This document shows, piece by piece, positions 58,527-64,000 of a stretch of DNA of 64,000 bases. Made by a program: the position numbers and the translations under genes. The notes under the pieces were generated by a model. It had not been told where the DNA came from. It saw only the letters and a program-made list of their open reading frames with translations, and ran no database searches. The DNA is from Manganibacter manganicus (GTDB lineage: Bacteria; Pseudomonadota; Alphaproteobacteria; Rhizobiales; Rhizobiaceae). The DNA lies in the NCBI RefSeq assembly GCF_002075885.1, contig NZ_MDET01000015.1, forward strand, positions 7,501 to 71,500. Direction: 5' to 3'. The stretch's first letter is position 1. Every line of letters starts with the position of its first letter.

Positions 58527-59510
58527 ATGGCTGTGGAAAGAACGCGTGCCATCGAGCTTCGGCATCTTCGTTATTTCGTGTCGGCCGCGGAGCATGGCAG
58601 CTTCCGCAAAGCCAGCGCCGATACTGGGATTCAACACTCCGCGATTAGTCGCCGCATCCGTGATCTCGAACATCGGCTGGGTACGCCATTGTTTCTTCGC
58701 CATAGCGGAGGCGTGTGTTTGACCTTCGCGGGGCAGCGTTTTCTTCGCCGTGCACGTCAGATTTTGCGGAACTTTGAAGATGGCGCCGAGGAAATCGCCT
58801 CGATCAAGCGCTCGGACTTTGGTCGGGTCAAAATCGGCATCTACTCGTCAATCGCGTCGGGTTTCCTCGCGGAGCTGCTCGGTCTCTATGCCGATTGCCA
58901 TCCGAAGGTTCAGATCGACCTGATTGAAGACAACCCTGCGGATCAAGCCTCAGCAATTCGTCGAATGCAGCTGGACGCCGCGTTCCTGACAGGAGAGCGG
59001 AATTGGCGCGACTGCGAAACACTTCCGCTATGGTCGGAGCGCGTATTCGCTGTGCTTCCTGTCGATCACCTCTTGGCGGGTCGCGACGAGTTGGAGTGGC
59101 AGCACCTGGCAGATGAGAACTTCATCATCAATGAGGCAGGTCCGGGCCAGGAGATCCATGACTATCTGGTACAGCGCCTCGCCGCGTTCGGCTATCATCC
59201 TCAGATTAGCGTGCACCAGATCGGCAGGGAAAACCTCCTGCCGCTCGTGGCCTTGAAGCGTGGTTTGACGGTCGTCAGTGAGGCAATGACGGCCGCACAC
59301 TTTCCGGGTCTCGCCTATCGGCCGATTGTCGGCGAGGTTCTACCCTTTAGTGCCGTTTGGTCTCCGAAGAACGACAATCCGGCCCTAGGACAGCTTCTTG
59401 ATCTCGCCCGCTCAATGTCCGGCCTGCGTGAAGCAGACGCTGTCACGCCTCCGGCGATGCCGATTGATGTGAACGCCGTGCCTTCGCAAAGCCCCGATCG
59501 GTTGCAATGA
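58527..59510 (+). CDS. LysR family transcriptional regulator of the conjugation module
   Basis: 327 residues from ATG 58527 (MAVERTRAIELRHLRYF). N-terminal winged helix-turn-helix: LRYFVSAAEHGSFRKASADTG, HSAISRRIRDLEHRLGTPLF; the C-terminal two-lobe effector domain runs from about residue 100. LysR genes occur at this position, beside DUF2274 and trbI, in many alphaproteobacterial conjugative elements, so it probably controls transfer genes. Its 3' end overlaps the convergent DUF2274 gene by 68 bp, an unusually long tail overlap. Confidence 0.92.
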   Translation: MAVERTRAIELRHLRYFVSAAEHGSFRKASADTGIQHSAISRRIRDLEHRLGTPLFLRHSGGVCLTFAGQRFLRRARQILRNFEDGAEEIASIKRSDFGRVKIGIYSSIASGFLAELLGLYADCHPKVQIDLIEDNPADQASAIRRMQLDAAFLTGERNWRDCETLPLWSERVFAVLPVDHLLAGRDELEWQHLADENFIINEAGPGQEIHDYLVQRLAAFGYHPQISVHQIGRENLLPLVALKRGLTVVSEAMTAAHFPGLAYRPIVGEVLPFSAVWSPKNDNPALGQLLDLARSMSGLREADAVTPPAMPIDVNAVPSQSPDRLQ

Positions 59511-59682
59511 AGCGTTCGAGCATCGGTACGATCAGCTTCGTCGGTTCGGTGATTGGCTGGCCCGTTTCACGGGCCAGCGCATCGGCATAGGCGACCAGAT
59601 CGCGGTGCAGCGTCGCCGGCAGCTCCACGGTTGTCTTTACCGGCTTCTCGTCGACGATCGGACCTAGCTTCAACTTACTCAC
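59443..59682 (-). CDS. DUF2274 domain-containing protein
   Basis: 79 residues from GTG 59682 ((M)SKLKLGPIVDEKPVKTTVEL). The start is set by GGAGG at 59688-59692, which lies in the end of trbI; an ATG at 59694 would overlap trbI and add residues not seen in the family. DUF2274 proteins have a ribbon-helix-helix-like part (VELPATLHRDLVAYADALARETGQ) and almost always follow trbI. Its role in conjugation is unknown. It overlaps the convergent lysR by 68 bp. Confidence 0.9.
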   Translation of the reverse strand: MSKLKLGPIVDEKPVKTTVELPATLHRDLVAYADALARETGQPITEPTKLIVPMLERFIATDRGFAKARRSHQSASPEA

Positions 59683-59683
59683 A

Positions 59684-60868
59684 TCAGCCTCCATAAGGTT
59701 CGAGAACGAGATCGCGGGTGACGATGACACGCACCGGGAATCCCGGCCTGATCGTCAAGGTCGGCGTCACTTGGAGTTGTCGACGGACGATCTGCTGGCC
59801 GGCTTCGTGGATGGTGTCCTGGCCGCCATCGCGAATTGCGCGCATGAGGCGGTTTTCGTCGCTGACCGCAAGTTCCGCGCCAACGGCCAGCAAGGTCGAG
59901 AGGCCGGCGGCCTTGGCGAGATCCCACCAGTGATAGTCCACGCCGTCCTGCAGACCGGTATAGCCCTGCGGATCAGCTCCGGGCTGGCGTTCGAGCACGA
60001 TGGATCGTCCATTGGGGAAGATCAGGCGGCTCCAGACGAGCAGGACGCGCTTCTGGCCGAATTGAACGCTGTTGTCATACTGGCCGACGAGTCGTGTGCC
60101 CTGCGGCACGATAAGGATGCGACCCGTCGGGCTATCGTAGATATTCTCGGTCACTTGGGCCGTGATCTGCCCAGGGAGGTCGGACCGGATGCCTGTGATG
60201 AGCGCGGCCGAGATAACCGAGCCAGCTTGAAGGACATAGGGTGATGCCGGCGCCATGACCCGGTCGCCTGCCACCGTGCGCCGGTCAACGGGCGCGTTGA
60301 GGAAGGCCAGTTGACGATCCTGGGCCGTGGCGACGCCCGGCTGCACTCCGGCGCCGAGGCCCGGCAGACCCGGTGTGCCGAGGTCTGCGGGGGCGGTAGC
60401 CGCGGTAGGACCATTCTGGAAGAAGACCCGGCTGGTGCGAGCCGCCTCGATCTCCGCGAGACGACGCTGCTCTTCCGGATCGACCTGCGGTGCGGACATC
60501 GTGGGAGGAACGACCGACTGGCCGCGATTCTGCGCGTCGAGGATTGGGCGTCCGAGGTCGCCAGGCAGCGCCGGCCCGAGAACAGGGCCGGTATAGTCGC
60601 GGGGCAGCCCGGCCAGACCATCGGCCGTCGAACGGTTCTCAGTCGAATAGAGTTCCTCGTTGTTGCCGCCGCCATCCCTGGTTTGAAGGGCGTAGATGAG
60701 CGCGCCGCCAATGCCGATGCTGACGACGACGCTCGCGGTCGCCAGAACCTTGCGGGACAGGCGTGTGACGCGGGGCGGCTCGGCACGCAAGCGCATAGGC
60801 GCGCCGGACTCGGCCGGCGTCGCCGAGAGATTCTCCGGCTGTTGGTTGTTGGTGTCGTTGTCGATCAT
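59684..60868 (-). CDS. trbI: Conjugal transfer protein TrbI (VirB10-like)
   Basis: Core-complex component of the P-type IV secretion channel, spanning from inner to outer membrane. A cytoplasmic Arg/Pro-rich start, one helix (VLATASVVVSIGIGGALIYAL), a Pro-rich periplasmic stretch, then the VirB10 beta-barrel domain: AGSVISAALITGIRSDLPGQITAQV, LIVPQGTRLVGQYDNSVQFGQ and the closing RPGFPVRVIVTRDLVL. 394 residues. Overlaps trbG by 4 bases. Confidence 0.96.
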   Translation of the reverse strand: MIDNDTNNQQPENLSATPAESGAPMRLRAEPPRVTRLSRKVLATASVVVSIGIGGALIYALQTRDGGGNNEELYSTENRSTADGLAGLPRDYTGPVLGPALPGDLGRPILDAQNRGQSVVPPTMSAPQVDPEEQRRLAEIEAARTSRVFFQNGPTAATAPADLGTPGLPGLGAGVQPGVATAQDRQLAFLNAPVDRRTVAGDRVMAPASPYVLQAGSVISAALITGIRSDLPGQITAQVTENIYDSPTGRILIVPQGTRLVGQYDNSVQFGQKRVLLVWSRLIFPNGRSIVLERQPGADPQGYTGLQDGVDYHWWDLAKAAGLSTLLAVGAELAVSDENRLMRAIRDGGQDTIHEAGQQIVRRQLQVTPTLTIRPGFPVRVIVTRDLVLEPYGG

Positions 60869-61848
60869 GATGCGGGCCTCCCGTCAGTACGGACGATCCT
60901 GACGGTCTGCTGACGATCGCCGCTTCCGAGACGCAGTTCGGCTGCACCAAAGATGCGATCGACGATCAGGATGTTCTGGTAGATGCGGCTGTTGACGATT
61001 TGCGGCTCGCCGTCGGAGCCGATGACGAAGATCGGCGGCATCTCGCCCTGGACGATGCCGCGCGGGAATTCGACGTAGACGCGCCGCCCATCGTCATAGA
61101 CCGAGACCGGACGCCATGGGGGCGTATCGCCCGTCAGGCCATAGCGATAGTTGCGCGCAGTCGCGGCAGGAACGACGGGCCTCGCCGGGACGTTGGCGCG
61201 TTGGCTGGCTGGGGGCTCGGGATAGGCCCATGCCACGGCGGGCATATAGGGGTTCGTGCCCGCGCGCAGTTCGATCATGTAGACGCGCCGATCGGTCGTG
61301 ATGACGAGATTGGTCGTGATGTCGGTCCTGGTCGGCTTCACGAGCACATGGACGCGGCGGGTCACGCCCGAGCCGCTTTCGGTGTCGCCGATAATCCACC
61401 TGGCCGTGTCACCGGCGGCGATCGGACCTGCTCCGGTCAGGTTTTCGCCCGGCTCAAGCGCGATGTTCGTGATCTGCCCGGGCGCGGCATAGACCTGATA
61501 GAGGGCCCCTTCACTCCAGGGATAGATCTGGATGGAGTTGTAATAGCCGTCTCGCCGCGGCTCGACACGCGCGGCGGCGTTGGCGTTCTCGACGCGCGCG
61601 GTCGGCGTGCTCGCGGAATTGCCGCCCCTGGCCGGGGTCCAGGCCGGAGGCGTATGCAGCGGACGTGGCCGCTGATCCGTGATGACTGCCGGGACCGACG
61701 GAAGTGGTGGAACAGTGCTGTCGTAGCTGATCTGCGGCGGTTTCGGCGCGGTGGCGCAACCGGCGAGGACGGTTGCGGACAGCAGGGCAGCCGCAAAGGC
61801 GGATTTACGGAAAACAGGAAACGCGGACCTGCGGAAAGACGGGTTCAT
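60865..61848 (-). CDS. trbG: Conjugal transfer lipoprotein TrbG (VirB9-like)
   Basis: VirB9-family outer-membrane core-complex protein. ATG 61848 starts a lipoprotein signal (FAAALLSATVLAGC, lipobox LAGC); then the VirB9/CagX domain with IQIYPWSEGALYQVYAAPGQIT, HVLVKPTRTDITTNLVI, the NYRYGLTGD block and a C-terminal PPIFVIGSDGEPQIVNSR. 327 residues; the open frame upstream is the shadow of trbF. 4-base overlaps on both sides. Confidence 0.95.
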   Translation of the reverse strand: MNPSFRRSAFPVFRKSAFAAALLSATVLAGCATAPKPPQISYDSTVPPLPSVPAVITDQRPRPLHTPPAWTPARGGNSASTPTARVENANAAARVEPRRDGYYNSIQIYPWSEGALYQVYAAPGQITNIALEPGENLTGAGPIAAGDTARWIIGDTESGSGVTRRVHVLVKPTRTDITTNLVITTDRRVYMIELRAGTNPYMPAVAWAYPEPPASQRANVPARPVVPAATARNYRYGLTGDTPPWRPVSVYDDGRRVYVEFPRGIVQGEMPPIFVIGSDGEPQIVNSRIYQNILIVDRIFGAAELRLGSGDRQQTVRIVRTDGRPAS

Positions 61849-62534
61849 GGCGTCATCTCCCGCGACCAGGAAATTGCATTGACGTAAATCCCCAGAGGAT
61901 TGGCGCGCAGACGGTCCGCGTCGCGCGGCGTCTGGATCACAATGGTCAGGATCGCGGTCCAGCGTTCGGTCACGGCAAGCTGGCCATTCTCGTAGTGTCT
62001 TTCCGTCCAAGCGACGCGGAACGAGTCCGGAGAGGCGCGGATGACGCTGGAGACCTCGACGGCGACCTGGCGGCGGCCGACTTTGGTGAAGGGGTCGTTG
62101 GCGCGGGCGTAGTCGTTGAGAGCCGCCGCGCCGCGATCGGTCGTCCATTCATAGGCTCGCAGCCAATTCTGCCGGACGATGATCGCGTCGGCCGGAATGG
62201 AGCGGACCTGTTCGATGAAGCGACCAAGATGCCAGGCGATCTGGGGATCGGTAGGGCGATAGTCGGCAGTCGCGGGAGCGACGGATTGGGCCTGGCCCAG
62301 GCGGTCGACCTGAACAACCCAAGGCACGACCGTTCCGCGTGCGGACTGCCAAACCAATGCGGCGGCAAAGCCGGCCGAGAGGATCAATGACCCGAAGGCC
62401 ATATGGCGCCAGTTCTTGGCCTGGACACGGGCCGAGCCGATGCGCTCGTCCCAGACTTGCGCGGCCTTCTGATAGGGCGTGACGGGTTCGGGTGTCTTGC
62501 CATAGTGGGCGGCGGGTCGCTTGAAAACGCTCAT
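61845..62534 (-). CDS. trbF: Conjugal transfer protein TrbF (VirB8-like)
   Basis: Inner-membrane VirB8-type protein that seeds assembly of the secretion channel. N-terminal KTPEPVTPYQKAAQVWDERIGSA, one helix (HMAFGSLILSAGFAAALVW), then the periplasmic NTF2-like domain with VPWVVQVDRLGQ and WTERHYENGQL. 229 residues. Overlaps trbL and trbG by 4 bases each. Confidence 0.95.
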   Translation of the reverse strand: MSVFKRPAAHYGKTPEPVTPYQKAAQVWDERIGSARVQAKNWRHMAFGSLILSAGFAAALVWQSARGTVVPWVVQVDRLGQAQSVAPATADYRPTDPQIAWHLGRFIEQVRSIPADAIIVRQNWLRAYEWTTDRGAAALNDYARANDPFTKVGRRQVAVEVSSVIRASPDSFRVAWTERHYENGQLAVTERWTAILTIVIQTPRDADRLRANPLGIYVNAISWSREMTP

Positions 62535-63895
62535 GAGCGGTCACTTTCAGAAAGATTGATCGAGGAGCCCCCGCCGTGGCTGTCGCCTGAGCGAACGGCA
62601 TGTGCTGCGAGGGTGGCGCCGTGTCCGAGAGAGCGATGGCGCTGCATGCGCTTGGCCCAATCAGGCGGGCCGTCTCGAGACGCCGAGGCGGGAGAGGAAC
62701 CGGACGCATCGGCGGAGCCGCCGATGGTGCCCATCGTCGATGTGCCGCCGGTGGCGCCGAAGCCTGCCTTCGCGCCGTCCGAGAAGCTGGACTTCATGCT
62801 TTCGGCCGCACGCGAGGTCGCACGCTTCAACGGCGAGACCGTTGCAGCGCCAGCGGCGCGGGCGACACCGCCGAGGCCCGAGGCGACTCCTGCGGCGCCA
62901 GACTGACCGAGCGAGCCGAGGCTGTAGGCGGCGGCGGCGCCACCGGCGGCCGATGCGCCGCCACGCATCGCGGCGGCCCCGCCCGACATGGCGGCCGCGC
63001 CTCCCTTCACGGCAAGACCAGCGGCGCCTCCGGCGGCGAGCGCCGCGCCTCCGACGGCAAGGCCTGTTCCAACGGCAGCGCCGGCGCCGAGCTGAGGTCC
63101 TCCGCTGACGAGGCCAGCCGCGATCCCTGGGCCGAAGATGCCAAGGCCGAGAAGGGACAGGGCCGCGAGGACGACGGCCATGGCGTCGTCGATGGTCGGC
63201 GTTGCGCCGCCGAAACCTGCGGTAAAGCGGCTGAACAGAGTCGATCCAATGCCGACGATGACGGCGAGAACGAGAACCTTGATGCCGCTCGATACGACGT
63301 TGCCGAGAACGCGTTCAGCCATGAATGCGGTCTTGCCAAAGAGACCAAAGGGAATGAGGACGAAACCAGCGAGCGTCGTCAGCTTGAATTCGATCAAGGT
63401 GACGAAGAGCTGGATGGCGAGGATGAAGAAGGCGAGGATGACCAGCGCCCAGGCGAAGAGCAGGCAAGCGATCTGGATGAAGTTCTCGAAAAAGCTGATC
63501 CAACCCATCAGGTCGGAGATGGATTCCAGGAGCGGCCGCGCCGCATCGAGACCGGTCTGAGCGACCTTGCCGGGCCGCATGAGATCCTGCGCGGTGAAGC
63601 CGGTGCCGGAGGCTTTGAGGCCGAGCCCGGCGAAGGAGTCGAAGATGATCTTGGCGAGATTGTTCCAGTTGCCGATGAGGTAAGCGAAGATCCCGACGAA
63701 CAGCGTCTTCTTGACCAGTCGCGCGATGATGTCGTCGTCGGCGCTCCAGCTCCAGAACAGCGCCGCGAGCGTGACATCAATGACGATCAGGGTGGTGGCG
63801 ATAAACGCCACTTCGCCGCCGAGCAGTCCGAAGCCGCTGTTGATGTAGGAGGTGAAGACCTCGAGGAAATTGTCGATGACGCCTGCGCCGCCCAT
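62531..63895 (-). CDS. trbL: P-type conjugative transfer protein TrbL (VirB6-like)
   Basis: Polytopic inner-membrane component of the mating channel. N-terminal IDNFLEVFTSYINSGFGLLGGEV, five or more helices up to residue 250, then a long Ala/Gly-rich repetitive stretch (ALAAGGAAGLAVKGGAAAMSGG...) and a polar tail, all typical of TrbL. 454 residues. Overlaps trbF by 4 bases. Confidence 0.95.
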   Translation of the reverse strand: MGGAGVIDNFLEVFTSYINSGFGLLGGEVAFIATTLIVIDVTLAALFWSWSADDDIIARLVKKTLFVGIFAYLIGNWNNLAKIIFDSFAGLGLKASGTGFTAQDLMRPGKVAQTGLDAARPLLESISDLMGWISFFENFIQIACLLFAWALVILAFFILAIQLFVTLIEFKLTTLAGFVLIPFGLFGKTAFMAERVLGNVVSSGIKVLVLAVIVGIGSTLFSRFTAGFGGATPTIDDAMAVVLAALSLLGLGIFGPGIAAGLVSGGPQLGAGAAVGTGLAVGGAALAAGGAAGLAVKGGAAAMSGGAAAMRGGASAAGGAAAAYSLGSLGQSGAAGVASGLGGVARAAGAATVSPLKRATSRAAESMKSSFSDGAKAGFGATGGTSTMGTIGGSADASGSSPASASRDGPPDWAKRMQRHRSLGHGATLAAHAVRSGDSHGGGSSINLSESDRS

Positions 63896-63898
63896 GGT

Positions 63899-64000
63899 TC
63901 AGCGTCCTTCTGCTGGCGGAGAGGCAGGAGTTGCCGGTCGGCCGAGGAAACGATCGCGGGTTTCGGCCCAGACGCGCATGCAGTCGGGATCGCTGGCCGC
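63899..64000 (-). CDS. trbK: TrbK-type entry-exclusion protein, C-terminus only
   Basis: The last 33 codons before the window edge read AASDPDCMRVWAETRDRFLG, then a Pro/Ala-rich end and TGA 3 bp before trbL. The pattern DP-x-C-x-x-VW-x-x-x-R-x-RFLG is that of the alternative TrbK proteins that lie between trbJ and trbL; these are lipoproteins thought to block redundant mating. The N-terminus lies outside the window. Confidence 0.75.
   Translation of the reverse strand, partial: AASDPDCMRVWAETRDRFLGRPATPASPPAEGR

Overview
The window is a 64-kb piece of an alphaproteobacterial chromosome, most likely Hyphomicrobiales and Mesorhizobium/Phyllobacteriaceae-like. The evidence is gene order and protein sequence (lysC-ptsP-prfA-prmC-DUF4167-clpB; ubiG-DUF1178-nitrilase-grx-comF; mutT-GNAT-argJ-ppiC-secA; etfBA with 3-hydroxybutyryl-CoA dehydrogenase) and rhizobial-type intergenic palindromes. 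The exact genus cannot be fixed from sequence reading alone.

Region 1 (1-39,870) is a dense core segment. It holds cell-wall enzymes (M23 peptidase, L,D-transpeptidase), chaperones and secretion (ClpB, parvulin PPIase, SecA), translation factors (PrfA, PrmC, GluQRS), nitrogen-PTS enzyme I (PtsP), lysine and arginine synthesis (LysC, ArgJ), ubiquinone synthesis (UbiG), an ECF sigma factor with a DUF1109/NrsF-type membrane partner, fatty-acid/electron-transfer genes, a rhomboid protease, a cobalamin adenosyltransferase, DNA repair (AlkA, MutT), two DMT transporters, DsbB, YqaA, gluconokinase and tRNA-Leu(CAA).

Region 2 (39,874-64,000, running off the right end) looks like a mobile island. It opens with a broken tRNA-Arg (5' half only, 39874-39916) and, about 250 bp on, a complete but diverged tRNA-Arg(CCG). 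The right end carries LysR, DUF2274 and trbI-trbG-trbF-trbL-trbK, the mating-pair-formation block typical of integrative conjugative elements. Between them lies cargo: a HEPN-like protein, intact and broken small heat-shock genes, an NDUFS4-like fusion, a porin, a DapA-like aldolase, a hydratase-like enzyme, several tiny membrane proteins, and a complete high-affinity potassium system (kdpF-A-[58-aa gene]-B-C-D-E) followed by a PtsN-like EIIA gene. No integrase is visible; it would have to lie beyond the window.

The most interesting unit is this mobile Kdp module. It has an extra 58-residue membrane protein between kdpA and kdpB, a 26-residue ORF before kdpF, strong hairpins in two intercistronic gaps, and its own EIIA-Ntr-like protein. 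The chromosomal ptsP in the same window encodes the enzyme that would phosphorylate such a protein indirectly. A small heat-shock gene broken into two complementary halves 17 kb apart points to rearrangement inside the island.
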